This document shows positions 31,796 through 40,531 of a DNA stretch of 64,000 nt, one piece after another. The translations under genes and the position numbers were made by a program. The DNA lies in assembly GCF_001279775.1 (NCBI RefSeq), contig NZ_LGDG01000003.1:62001-126000 (forward strand). Direction: 5' to 3'. The DNA comes from Streptomyces sp. MMG1533. GTDB taxonomy: Bacteria > Actinomycetota > Actinomycetes > Streptomycetales > Streptomycetaceae. The notes beneath the pieces are model-generated. The model was given only the letters and a program-made list of their open reading frames with translations, made no database searches and was not told the DNA's origin. Every line of letters starts with the position of its first letter. The stretch's first letter is position 1.

Positions 31796-33721
31796 TCACA
31801 GCTGGGTCGGCTGGCGCTCCGTCAGGCCGTACTGCTTCGCGATCGCGTTCCACAGCTGGGCGGCCTTGGTCTTCTCGGTGCTGGCGGTGCCGCTCGCCCG
31901 GTTGCCGGCCTGGGTCTGGGCGGTGGTGCGCGCCTGCCCCTTCCTGCAGCCCTTCTTGCCGGCCGTCTGGTCGGCCCACGCCGCATAGTGGGTGTCGGCC
32001 GCCGCGGACGCCTTCCACGCCTTGGTGAGGGCGTCGGTCAGCGCGGCATGGTCGGGCAGCTGGTCGACCGTGAGGCCGGAGAGCCGGGTGACCAGGTCGG
32101 TGCGCTGCTGGGCCGCGGCCCGCAGGTCCTTGGCCGCCTGGCCGAGGTTCTTGCAGGACTTCACATTGGCCACCGCGCTGATCACCGAGGAACGGCTGTC
32201 ACCGCTGTCCGCCAGCAACTTGTCCAGCGCGACGGCCTGCTCCTCGACCGGGTCCGCCGACGGCGAGGCCGATCCATCGGTCGCGGGGGCGGTCGCGGAC
32301 ACGGTCTGGTTCTTGTCGCCCTGGTCGTCGCCGCCACCACCGGCGAGCAGCGCGCCCGCGCCGATACCGAGGACGGCGATGCCGATCCCGACGGCGGCGA
32401 TCAGCGGAACCCTGGAGCCGGCACGGCCGCCTCGCCTGCCGCCGTCATCGTCGTCGTACGCATGGGCCTGGGGCGGGCCGGCGTACGGCGGCTGCGCGGA
32501 CTGCCCGTACGGCGGCTGGGCGCCGGGCTGCTCGAAACGCGGCAGCTGCTGTGTCGCCCCGGCCGGGGCCGCGCCGCCCGGGCCGCTGCGGAAGAGGTTG
32601 TCGAACTCGGCGGGCGGCTGCCGGTCCCCGCCCGCCTGCCCGGGCACGGGCGGAATGTACTGGGTGGCCTCGGCGTCGGGACCGGACGCGGGCGGCAGCG
32701 GCCCTGCGGCGGGCATCGGTCCGGCGGCGGGCATCGCCCCTGGAGGGGACTGAGGCCCTGCTCCTGCGGCCCGTGGGCCGCCCTGCGGGGGCCGGCCCAG
32801 GAACTGCGTCGACTCACCGGGCGACTCGGCATGCACCTCGGGCGGCAACGCCCCGGGCCCCACCGGCGGGATGTACTGCGTCGCCCCCTCGTCGGCGGCG
32901 GGCGCGACGGGCGGTATGTACTGGGTGGCGCCCTCGTCGACGGGCGGCAGGGGGGCGGCGTGACCGCCACCGCCGTGCACCACGGGCGGCGGGGGCGTGT
33001 TCCGGCCGCCGTGCCCCTGGGCCGGGAGGGCGGCGTTCGGGGCGCCGCCCTGCCCCGCGCCGGCGCCGGGAGCGCCGTAGGGGCCGTCGGGCGGCAAGGA
33101 GGCGCCCTGGGCGGGCGGGAGAGGCGCTCCGGCGGCAGGGGAGCCGTAGGCGTCGGCGGGCGGCAGGGAAGCGCCCTGGCCGCTGTCGTGCCCGGCGACC
33201 GGAGAGCCGTAGGCGTCGGCGCCCGCCGAGCCGTACCGGCCTGGGGGCGGTGCGGGAGAGCCGTACGCGTCGGGGCCGTACGTCTGTGTTCCCTCCGGCG
33301 GCAGGTTGCCGCCCGGCGTGCCCCAGGACGGGTCGGGGGTGCCCCACGACTGGTCGGGCGTGCTCGGCCAGCCCTGGCCCGGCGGCGGGGCCGGGGCCTG
33401 GTGCTGGTCGGGGCCCCACGGCGTGCCCCATGCCTGGCCGCCGGCCGGGCCGGATGCCGGGCCGGACGGCGAGCCGGGCGTCGGCGCGTGGTGACCGGCA
33501 CCGGCCTGCGGACCGCCATAGCCGCCCTGGCTGTCATAGCCGCCCTGGCTGTCGTAGCCGCTCTGACCGCCGTAGCCGCCCTGACCGCCGCCGTATTCGC
33601 CGTTTCCGCCGTAGGCGCCCGTCATTCCCGGCAGCAGGGGCTCCCCGCCGTCGGAGGGCAGCACGATGCCTTCGCGCGCCTCGCGCGGCGAGGGCTCCTC
33701 GCCCTGTCCACTCTGCGTCAC
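31796..33721 (-). CDS. Pro/Gly-rich single-pass membrane protein with ATQYIPP motifs
   Basis: The 641-residue protein has a roughly 430-residue Pro/Gly/Gln-rich N-terminal region with YDSQGGY repeats and three ATQYIPPV motifs. A basic stretch follows (RRGGRAGSR), then one transmembrane helix (VPLIAAVGIGIAVLGIGAGALLAG) and an exported C-terminal helical domain of about 165 residues containing two cysteines. Such layouts put the disordered part in the cytoplasm, where Thr of ATQ motifs can be a kinase/FHA target; that is inference. Function unknown. It converges on the lipoprotein gene. Confidence 0.82.
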   Translation of the reverse strand: MTQSGQGEEPSPREAREGIVLPSDGGEPLLPGMTGAYGGNGEYGGGQGGYGGQSGYDSQGGYDSQGGYGGPQAGAGHHAPTPGSPSGPASGPAGGQAWGTPWGPDQHQAPAPPPGQGWPSTPDQSWGTPDPSWGTPGGNLPPEGTQTYGPDAYGSPAPPPGRYGSAGADAYGSPVAGHDSGQGASLPPADAYGSPAAGAPLPPAQGASLPPDGPYGAPGAGAGQGGAPNAALPAQGHGGRNTPPPPVVHGGGGHAAPLPPVDEGATQYIPPVAPAADEGATQYIPPVGPGALPPEVHAESPGESTQFLGRPPQGGPRAAGAGPQSPPGAMPAAGPMPAAGPLPPASGPDAEATQYIPPVPGQAGGDRQPPAEFDNLFRSGPGGAAPAGATQQLPRFEQPGAQPPYGQSAQPPYAGPPQAHAYDDDDGGRRGGRAGSRVPLIAAVGIGIAVLGIGAGALLAGGGGDDQGDKNQTVSATAPATDGSASPSADPVEEQAVALDKLLADSGDSRSSVISAVANVKSCKNLGQAAKDLRAAAQQRTDLVTRLSGLTVDQLPDHAALTDALTKAWKASAAADTHYAAWADQTAGKKGCRKGQARTTAQTQAGNRASGTASTEKTKAAQLWNAIAKQYGLTERQPTQL

Positions 33722-33945
33722 CGGGACTCCTACGAATGGGGGAACTTCGGAATCGTCGGCTCACGCTACCGGGTCCCCTGAGCCGGGTGCCACGCAGCTC
33801 ATGACGTGACCTGCGTCCCTGTGACCGCAGTAACAGATCACCATGCGCGCGGTGACAGAACCGGTCCCCCATCCGCTCTACATGGCCTCCTTCCGCCTCC
33901 GGCGCCGTCGTTTTCCTGCCGTTCACGCTCTCTTGGCCCGGGCTT

Positions 33946-35331
33946 TCACGCCGCCGCCTGAAGGTCGAGGCGGGCGCCGAACTCCCTTACCACCGGCTCG
34001 TCCCGGTACGGCTCCAGGCGTTGCTGGAAGTCGTCCAGGTACTCGGCACCCCGGTTGGAGCGGAGCGTCTCCAGCAACTCCACCGCTTTCAGGCCGGTGT
34101 TGCAGGCCTGTTCCACCTCGCGCTGCTGCACCTGCGCGGAGGCCAGCAGCACATAGCCGATGGCCCTGCGCCGGGCCCGCGACTCGGGGTGCCCGTCCAG
34201 CGACTCCTGCGCGCACCGCGCCGCCGCCTCGGCCTGCCCCAGGTCCCGGTGGCAGTGCGCCAACTCGTCGGCGAGATAGGCCTCGTCGAAGTGCGCGATC
34301 CACGCCGGGTCGTCCCCCGCGGACGGGTCCGCCTGCTCCAGCGCGCTCACCGCACGCCCGGACGCCACCTGGGCCGACCGCGCGTCGCCCATCAACGCGT
34401 GCCCTCGCGCCTCCGCCGCATGGAACATCGACTCCGCACGCGGAGTGACGCGCCCGCGCGCGCCCTCCTGCGCCGCCCGCGCCAACTGCGCGATCTCACG
34501 CGGGTTTCCGAGCTGTGCGGCGAGGTGGCTCATGGAGGCGGCGAGGACGTACCCGCCGTAGCCGCGGTCGCCCGCCGCCTGCGCGAGCCGCAGGGCCTGG
34601 ATGTAGTAGCGCTGGGCGAGGCCGGGTTGACCGGTGTCGACGGCCATGTAGCCCGCGAGTTCCGTCAGTCGGGCCACCGCGGCGAACAGGTCGCGGCCGA
34701 CCGCCTCACGGTAGGAGCCCGCCAGCAGCCCGGACACGACACTGTTGAGGTAGTGCACGACGACCGGGCGTACGTGCCCGCTGCCGTACTGGTGGTCCAG
34801 GTCGCACAGTGCCTGGGTCATCGCGCGGACCGCCGCCACGTCGGACTGCCCCACCCGCGGCCCCGCCGCACGGGCCACCTGCGAGTCGGGCGAGGAGATC
34901 AGCCAGTCCCGGCTCGGTTCGACCAGCGCGGACGCGGCCACGGAGGAGCCGGACAGGAAGTCCCGGCGGCCCACGTCACTGCGCCACAGCTCACACACCT
35001 GCTCGATGGCTCCCAGCACCGTCGGCGAGAACTGGAGGCCGACGCCCGAGGCGAGGTTCTTGCCGTTGGCCATGCCGATCTCGTCGATCGTGACCGTACG
35101 GCCGAGTTTGCGGCCGAGCGCCTCCGCGATGATCGCCGGGGCGCGGCCGCGTGGCTGCTGTCCGCGCAGCCAGCGCGCCACGGACGTCTTGTCGTACCGC
35201 AGGTCGAGACCGTGCTCGGCGCCGCACATGTTGACCCGGCGGGCGAGCCCCGCGTTGGAGCAACCCGCTTCCTGGATGAGCGCCTGCAGCCGTTCGTTCG
35301 GCTGCCGCGCGACGAGAGGCCTTGCGGCCAT
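33946..35331 (-). CDS. XRE-like/TPR transcriptional regulator
   Basis: ATG 35331 is set by AGGGGG 6 bp upstream, giving 461 residues. The N-terminal helix-turn-helix resembles the cro/XRE fold (LQALIQEAGCSNAGLARRVNM, then TSVARWLRGQQPRGRAPAIIAEALG). The rest is helical with tetratricopeptide-like pairs (GQPGLAQRYYIQALRLAQAAGDRGYGG, LGQAEAAARCAQESL). This plan matches Streptomyces developmental/antibiotic regulators of the NsdA type; the exact orthologue is not decided. It is divergent from the primase-like gene. Confidence 0.82.
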   Translation of the reverse strand: MAARPLVARQPNERLQALIQEAGCSNAGLARRVNMCGAEHGLDLRYDKTSVARWLRGQQPRGRAPAIIAEALGRKLGRTVTIDEIGMANGKNLASGVGLQFSPTVLGAIEQVCELWRSDVGRRDFLSGSSVAASALVEPSRDWLISSPDSQVARAAGPRVGQSDVAAVRAMTQALCDLDHQYGSGHVRPVVVHYLNSVVSGLLAGSYREAVGRDLFAAVARLTELAGYMAVDTGQPGLAQRYYIQALRLAQAAGDRGYGGYVLAASMSHLAAQLGNPREIAQLARAAQEGARGRVTPRAESMFHAAEARGHALMGDARSAQVASGRAVSALEQADPSAGDDPAWIAHFDEAYLADELAHCHRDLGQAEAAARCAQESLDGHPESRARRRAIGYVLLASAQVQQREVEQACNTGLKAVELLETLRSNRGAEYLDDFQQRLEPYRDEPVVREFGARLDLQAAA

Positions 35332-35600
35332 GGCGTACCCCCTGTGGCTGCGGTGCCTGCCCACGCACCGAGTTGACGTGTCTTCCACCGAAAAGATCCG
35401 GCCGTGAAGATCAATGCCCCGCCGACACAGCGAAAATGCGAGGCATGCGAGGATTGCCGGGGTAAAGGCGGATGCCGCCCCCATACCTGGCTACCCAACT
35501 CACGCTTCGCCTCCTCCTGCGCGCCCCCACACGTGCATCCATGCGCCCCAAATGCGGAATCGATGCTCCTCCCCCGCGCGCGCTACGCCCGTAACCCGAG

Positions 35601-36278
35601 GTGGACGCGGGAGTTGTGTTCAGCGTGGAAGAGACGATCGCGGGCACCGAAGCCGCTCAGATTCCGAAGCAGCGCGGGGAATCGCTGCTGGATGCAGCCG
35701 TACGCTACGCCGAGGAGCGCCACTGGGACGTCTTCCCCGGCACCTGGCTGGAAGCCGTCGACGGGGTGCAGCGCTGCTCGTGCGGCGACGCCGTGTGCGC
35801 CGCACCCGGCGCGCACCCGGCGCGTGCGGACTGGGAGACGCAGGCGACCGGCAGTGCGACCGTTGCCCGCCGGATGTGGCAGAAACAGCCGAGCGCTTCG
35901 ATCCTGTTGCCGACGGGGCGTACGTTCGACGCGATCGACGTGCCGGAGACCGCGGGTTTTCTCGCGCTGGCGCGGATGGAGCGGATGGAGCTGACGCTGG
36001 GCCCGGTCACCCTCACTCCTGACCGGCGGATGCAGTTCTTCGTGCTGCCCGGTGCTTGCGTGAAGATGCCCGAACTCGTACGGAAGCTCGGCTGGTCACC
36101 GTCCTTGCTCGATCTGACGGCGCTCGGCGAAGGGGCGTACGTGGCGGCGCCGCCCAGTCGGTTCGGGACACGGGGGGCCGTGCAGTGGGCCTGCCGGCCC
36201 ACCCCCGCCAACCGCTGGCTTCCCGACGCGGAGGAGTTGATCTCGCCGCTGGCCTATGCGTGTGGGCGGGATCGGTAG
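35601..36278 (+). CDS. Bifunctional DNA primase/polymerase (prim-pol) N-terminal-domain protein
   Basis: The 225-residue protein opens with LLDAAVRYAEERHWDVFPGTW and a C-x-C/C cluster (RCSCGDAVCAAPGAHP), the hallmark of the bifunctional primase/polymerase family. The usual Asp pair of the polymerase site is only weakly visible (FDAIDVPE, equivalent to the more common DVDxxG). No helicase domain is attached. Chromosomal Streptomyces copies are of unknown role and may be relics of mobile elements. GTG codons at 35601, 35616 and 35625 are all possible starts; 35625 has the best-placed GGAG. Confidence 0.75.
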   Translation: MDAGVVFSVEETIAGTEAAQIPKQRGESLLDAAVRYAEERHWDVFPGTWLEAVDGVQRCSCGDAVCAAPGAHPARADWETQATGSATVARRMWQKQPSASILLPTGRTFDAIDVPETAGFLALARMERMELTLGPVTLTPDRRMQFFVLPGACVKMPELVRKLGWSPSLLDLTALGEGAYVAAPPSRFGTRGAVQWACRPTPANRWLPDAEELISPLAYACGRDR

Positions 36279-36336
36279 TTCGCGGAGGCACAGTCCCGCA
36301 CCCCTGGGCGGCGTTGTCCCACCGTAGGGTTCACCC

Positions 36337-37131
36337 ATGACGTCGGGAGCAGTAGCGGGTGCAGCCGCCGTACGGGTACGTGGGCTCTGGAAGCGCTTCG
36401 GGCAGCAGGTTGCCGTTGCCGGGATCGATCTTGATCTGCCCGCCGGCAAGTTCATCGGCCTCGTCGGGCCGAACGGGGCCGGCAAGACCACCACGCTCTC
36501 CATGATCACCGGACTGCTGCGGCCCGACCAGGGGTCCGTCGAGGTCGTCGGGCACGACGTGTGGCGGGACCCGGTGGAGGTGAAGGCGCGGATCGGGGTA
36601 CTGCCGGAGGGGCTGAGGCTGTTCGAGCGGCTGTCGGGGCGCGAACTGCTCGCCTACTCCGGGCGATTGCGCGGACTGCCCGGGGCCGAGGTCGACAAAC
36701 GGGTCGCCCAGCTCCTCGACGTCCTCGACCTGGCGGGCGCGCAGCACAAGCTCGTCGTCGACTACTCGACCGGTATGCGCAAGAAGATCGGGCTCGCGGC
36801 CGCGCTCCTCCACAACCCCGAAGTGCTGTTCCTCGACGAGCCGTTCGAGGGCGTCGACCCGGTGTCCGCGCAGACCATCCGGGGCGTGCTGGAGCGGTAC
36901 ACCGCCTCCGGCGCCACCGTCGTCTTCTCCTCCCACGTCATGGAACTCGTCGAGTCCCTGTGCGACTGGGTCGCGGTGATGGCCGCGGGCCGCATCCGCG
37001 CCCAGGGCACGCTCGCCCAGGTCCGCGGCGACGCGCCCACCCTGCAGCGGGCGTTCCTCGAACTCGTCGGCGCGCACGGCCGCGACACCGGCTCCCACCT
37101 CGACTGGCTGGGCGGCGGGACGACCCGATGA
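36337..37131 (+). CDS. ABC transporter ATP-binding protein
   Basis: A 264-residue ATPase with Walker A GPNGAGKTT (about residue 48), the signature YSTGMRKKIGLA in LSGGQ position, Walker B VLFLDEPFEGVD and the switch histidine in SSHVMELVE. The DRA/CcmA-like length and LFERLSGRELL segment fit a type-2 exporter. It is coupled by a 4-bp ATGA overlap to the permease gene, so the pair forms a complete two-gene exporter; cargo unknown. Confidence 0.93.
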   Translation: MTSGAVAGAAAVRVRGLWKRFGQQVAVAGIDLDLPAGKFIGLVGPNGAGKTTTLSMITGLLRPDQGSVEVVGHDVWRDPVEVKARIGVLPEGLRLFERLSGRELLAYSGRLRGLPGAEVDKRVAQLLDVLDLAGAQHKLVVDYSTGMRKKIGLAAALLHNPEVLFLDEPFEGVDPVSAQTIRGVLERYTASGATVVFSSHVMELVESLCDWVAVMAAGRIRAQGTLAQVRGDAPTLQRAFLELVGAHGRDTGSHLDWLGGGTTR

Positions 37132-38726
37132 GCACCATGACGGCCTCCATCACCCCCGTCGTCGTCCGGCTGAAGCTGTCCCTGTTGCGCAACGGACTAC
37201 GGCAGTCCGGTGGCCGGCGGGCCGCCTACATCGCCTCCGCCGTCGCCGTACTGCTCTTCTCCGCGTTGCAGCTGATCGGCCTGATCGCACTGCGCGGACA
37301 CGAACACGCCGCGTCCGTGGTCGTGCTGCTGGTCGCGGTGCTGGCTGCGGGCTGGGCGGTGATGCCGCTGTTCTTCCCCGGCGGCGACGAGACCCTCGAC
37401 CCCACCCGCCTGGTCATGCTCCCGCTGCGGCCCCGCCCGCTGGTGCGGGCACTGCTCGCGGCCTCTCTGGTCGGCATCGGCCCGCTGTTCACGCTGTGCA
37501 TGCTGGCCGGTTCCGTCGTGTCGGTCGCGCACGGGGGTGTGGCGTACGCCGTCGGAGTCGTCGGCGCCGCCCTCGCGCTGCTGGTGTGCGTGGCGCTCGC
37601 GCGGGCCGTGGCCGCCGCCAACCTCCGGTTGCTGACCAGCCGCAAGGGCCGGGATCTCGCGGTGCTGAGCGGACTGGTCATCGCGATCGGGGCGCAGGTC
37701 GTCAACTTCGGTGCGCAGCGGCTGGGGGCCGGTGGTCTCGGCCAGCTGGACGGGCCCGCCGACGTGCTGAAGTGGGTGCCGCCCGCCTCGGCTGTCGGGG
37801 CGGCGGACTCCGCGAGCGAGGGGTCGTACGGCGTGGCCCTCCTCCAACTCGCCCTGACCGCGGCGGCCCTGGTGGCGCTGCTCCTCGTGTGGTCACGGCA
37901 TCTGACCGCGCTGATGACCGCGCCGGACGGCTCCACGCTCCAGGCCGCCGACTCCACCGCCCGCGAACGGACCTCGACCGGCCTGTCCCGGCTGCTGCCC
38001 GCCGGCCGCACCGGCACGGTCATGGAGCGCAGCCTGCGCTACGTGTGGCGCGACCCCAAGACCAAGGCGGCCTGGGTGACGTCCCTCGCCATCGGCCTGA
38101 TCGTGCCGGTGTTCAACGCGTTGCAGGGCAGCGGCTCGATCTACTTCGCCTGCTTCGCCGCCGGGATGCTCGGCGTGCAGATGTACAACCAGTTCGGCCA
38201 GGACACCTCCGCGTTCTGGATGGTCGCGATGACGATCTCCTCGACCCGGGACGCCTACGTCGAGCTGCGCGCCCGCGCACTGGCCCTGCTGGTGATCACC
38301 CTGCCGTACGCCACCCTCGTGACCGTCGTGACCACGGCCCTGCTCGACGACTGGCCGAAGCTGCCCGAGGTGCTCGGGCTGTCCTTCGCGCTGCTCGGGG
38401 CGATGCTGGCGACCGGCGCGTGGACGTCCGCGCGCTTCCCGTACTCCATCCCGCAGGAGGGCTACAAGAACGTGGCCCCCGGGCAGTCCGGGCTCGCCTT
38501 CATGGCCATCCTGGGCGGCATGGTCGCGTCGGCCCTGCTGTGCGCCCCCGTCATCGCCGGGACGATCTGGCTGAACGTCAGCGAGGGCGGCGACGAGTGG
38601 AGCTGGCTGCTGCTGCCGGTGGGGGCGGCCTACGGGGCGGCGATCACGGTGGCGGGGCTGCGCATGGCGGCCCCGCGCACGGCTCGGCAACTCCCGGAGA
38701 TCCTTACGGCGGTCAGCAAGGGGTGA
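37128..38726 (+). CDS. ABC transporter permease
   Basis: The 532-residue membrane protein has about twelve hydrophobic segments in two halves, for example AAYIASAVAVLLFSALQLIGL, ASVVVLLVAVLAAGWAVMPLFF and LAFMAILGGMVASALLCAPVIAG. A cytoplasmic stretch near residues 260-300 (DGSTLQAADSTARERTSTG) separates them. It follows the ATPase with a 4-bp overlap. The layout resembles large actinobacterial ABC-2-like exporters. A 27-bp minisatellite follows the stop codon. Confidence 0.88.
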   Translation: MSTMTASITPVVVRLKLSLLRNGLRQSGGRRAAYIASAVAVLLFSALQLIGLIALRGHEHAASVVVLLVAVLAAGWAVMPLFFPGGDETLDPTRLVMLPLRPRPLVRALLAASLVGIGPLFTLCMLAGSVVSVAHGGVAYAVGVVGAALALLVCVALARAVAAANLRLLTSRKGRDLAVLSGLVIAIGAQVVNFGAQRLGAGGLGQLDGPADVLKWVPPASAVGAADSASEGSYGVALLQLALTAAALVALLLVWSRHLTALMTAPDGSTLQAADSTARERTSTGLSRLLPAGRTGTVMERSLRYVWRDPKTKAAWVTSLAIGLIVPVFNALQGSGSIYFACFAAGMLGVQMYNQFGQDTSAFWMVAMTISSTRDAYVELRARALALLVITLPYATLVTVVTTALLDDWPKLPEVLGLSFALLGAMLATGAWTSARFPYSIPQEGYKNVAPGQSGLAFMAILGGMVASALLCAPVIAGTIWLNVSEGGDEWSWLLLPVGAAYGAAITVAGLRMAAPRTARQLPEILTAVSKG

Positions 38727-38761
38727 GCTTCCCGGGGAGGAGACCTGGGACGGCGTGCCTG

Positions 38762-38860
38762 GCCGGGGGGCCCGGGGTGGAGATCTGGGCCGGGGACCTG
38801 GGGCGGAGACCCTGGGCCGGGGACCTGGGGCGGAGACCCTGGGCCGGGGACCCGGGGCGG
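38762..38860. repeat. 27-bp tandem repeat (3.7 units) in convergent spacer
   Basis: Units begin at 38762, 38789, 38816 and a partial at 38843; the second and third are identical (GCCGGGGACCTGGGGCGGAG...). The tract fills the space between the permease stop and the alpha/beta hydrolase stop. Confidence 0.9.
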
Positions 38861-38862
38861 TG

Positions 38863-39840
38863 TCAGCCCGTGCGGTCCGTGAGGACCGTGTCCAGGAACG
38901 GCTCGACCGCGCCCCGCCAGGCATCCGGTTGGTCGTAGTGCACGAGGTGGCCGGCGTCGGCGACCTCCGCGTACTCGCCGCGGGGCAGCACGCGGACCAT
39001 CTCCTGGGCCTCGGCACGGCCCAGCTCGCCGTCCAGACCGCGGACGACCAGGGCGGGGCACTGCACCTGGGCGAGCTCCTCCCAGTGGGCGTCGTACACC
39101 CAGGTCTCGCGGGACTCGAGCATCTGCTCCGGCTCGAAGACGGGACGCCAGCCGTCGGAGGACTCGTGCATGACCTCGGCGTAGAACTCGCCTCGGGACG
39201 GGTTCGGGCGCTCCACCCAGGGATCGTCCTCGCCGAACCACTTGCGGACGTCGGCGAGCGTGGCGAAGGGGACGGGCCAGGCCTTGAACCAGTCCTCCCA
39301 CTCGCGCTGCGAGGCGGCGCCGAGCGCGGAGGCCCGCATGTCGCAGATGATCACCCCGTGGACCAGGTCGGGGCGCTTGGCGGCGAGCTGCCAGGCGGTC
39401 AGGGCGCCCATGGCGTGTCCGATGAGGACGGCCGGTCCGAGCCCGAGCTGTTCGAGGGCGGCCTCGGCGTCCTCGACGTACGCCCCACGCGTGTAGGACG
39501 CCCGTGGGGGCTTGTCGCTCTGGCCGTGGCCTCGCTGGTCGAGGGCGACGGCACGGTGCCGCTCGGAGAGCCAGCGGGCGGTGGACGCCCAGTGCGAGGC
39601 GCGGCCCATCAGTCCGTGCAGTAACAGCACGCCGGGGGCCCGCTCGGGCTCCCCTGGGCCGGACTGCGCGGGCTCGGGCCGGTCCGCGGTCCGGTCTTGT
39701 GCGGCCTGCTTCGGTACGGCCTGCGTCGGTGCGGCCTGCTTCGGTAGATCCTTCGCCGGGTCCGTCTTGGGAGGATCACCGAACTCCCAGGCGGCGAGGC
39801 GTACGCCGCCCGCCCCGGTCACGTCGATGCGTCGCGCCAT
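38863..39840 (-). CDS. Alpha/beta hydrolase with Ala in place of the nucleophile
   Basis: The 325-residue protein has the fold's oxyanion region LLLHGLMGRASHW, DQRGHGQSDKP, and C-terminal VVRGLDGELG (acid) and ADAGHLVHYDQP (histidine). The elbow reads GHAMG, so residue 143 is Ala where Ser should stand; the catalytic serine is missing. A repeat-rich linker (residues about 25-68, with Lys-Gln-Ala-Ala copies) is inserted after the first strand. It may be a binding protein, a cofactor-free dioxygenase-like enzyme or inactive. It converges on the ABC permease gene. Confidence 0.8.
   Translation of the reverse strand: MARRIDVTGAGGVRLAAWEFGDPPKTDPAKDLPKQAAPTQAVPKQAAQDRTADRPEPAQSGPGEPERAPGVLLLHGLMGRASHWASTARWLSERHRAVALDQRGHGQSDKPPRASYTRGAYVEDAEAALEQLGLGPAVLIGHAMGALTAWQLAAKRPDLVHGVIICDMRASALGAASQREWEDWFKAWPVPFATLADVRKWFGEDDPWVERPNPSRGEFYAEVMHESSDGWRPVFEPEQMLESRETWVYDAHWEELAQVQCPALVVRGLDGELGRAEAQEMVRVLPRGEYAEVADAGHLVHYDQPDAWRGAVEPFLDTVLTDRTG
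39701..39745 (-). repeat. 15-bp tandem repeat in hydrolase linker (three units)
   Basis: GCGGCCTGCTTCGGT, ACGGCCTGCGTCGGT and GCGGCCTGCTTCGGT in a row, in frame in the low-complexity linker of the hydrolase gene. Confidence 0.75.
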
Positions 39841-39990
39841 TGGTTCCTGGCACCCCCCTAGCTCCGCTCGGACCGCTCGCTCCCGCTCCAGTCGGCGGGG
39901 TCTGTGAACCGCGTCCTGCCTGCCGTGTCTGTCGCGCCTGCCCCACACCCCTGAAGCGCAGGTTCGCCGTGTTGCGTCACCCGCAGACTA

Positions 39991-40006
39991 TCGAATGCCT
40001 ATTCGA
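39991..40006. promoter_or_regulatory. LexA-like palindrome TCGAAT-GCCT-ATTCGA
   Basis: Perfect 6-bp arms with a 4-bp centre. Actinobacterial LexA boxes are usually TCGAAC-N4-GTTCGA; this has a symmetric C-to-T change, so it is a weak or different site. It is 150 bp upstream of the leftward hydrolase. Confidence 0.35.
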
Positions 40007-40172
40007 AAATGCCGTTCTCACCGACAAGACCCCTCGTTCGAGTGACCACCCTCAAGGAATGATCCCCGCCGCCGAGGGGAGATCTTCAACGGGAGGCGGA
40101 CCGCTCGGGGATATCGGTCCGAAGGGGATGACCCTGAGAGCTCGGGGCTCCGGGTCAGCACAGGGGAGGACA

Positions 40173-40202
40173 GGCCCCGGCGCCGCAAGGCGCCGGGGCC
40201 TT
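40173..40202 (+). terminator. Strong hairpin terminator with no assigned gene
   Basis: Perfect 12-bp stem GGCCCCGGCGCC / GGCGCCGGGGCC with loop GCAA and following TT on the plus strand. No plus-strand gene lies within 1.4 kb upstream; on the minus strand it is 313 bp beyond the dmdR1 stop. Confidence 0.65.
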
Positions 40203-40462
40203 CCACACGTCTGCGGCACATCATCCCGCCCCCTCCCCGGCCGGACACGGCATCACTGCCGGACCGCGGCCAAGAGCCCCTCAGGTCATATGCCTCACGC
40301 GACAGCCTCGCACGGGAAGCGTCCGAGCGCTGCGATTCGGCACAGTGAATCTTGGATTCGACGAGATCGCCGGGAGACCGCCGGGACACCGCCGGAAGAC
40401 CACAACTGCCCCACCAGTCACGGAAGTTGAGACGGTGGTCGTCAGGGCCGGTCGCACCGCCG

Positions 40463-40531
40463 AACCGCTCGGCGCAGGGCCACGAAACCGCTCGGCGCCG
40501 GGCCACGCAACCGCTCAGCGCTTGGCCACGA
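40463..40531. repeat. 23-bp tandem repeat over the dmdR1 stop codon (three units)
   Basis: Units start at 40463, 40486 and 40509, of the type AACCGCTCGGCGCCGGGCCACG. The third unit encodes the last residues and stop codon of the regulator gene. Confidence 0.8.

Larger units (their letters stand above)
39841..40514. other. 674-bp region without an obvious protein gene
   Basis: The longest gap of the window. It contains a palindrome at 39991-40006, a hairpin with arms TGACCC/GGGTCA at 40129-40157, a strong terminator-like hairpin at 40173-40202 and part of a 23-bp repeat. Reading frames here look random. The layout is compatible with a small rightward RNA ending at 40202. Confidence 0.4.

Noticed and set aside
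36561..37127. Extended in-frame upstream part before the ABC permease start
   Set aside because: It is Arg/Gly-rich and overlaps the ATPase gene in another phase. The ATGA-coupled ATG 37128 gives a normal membrane-protein start.
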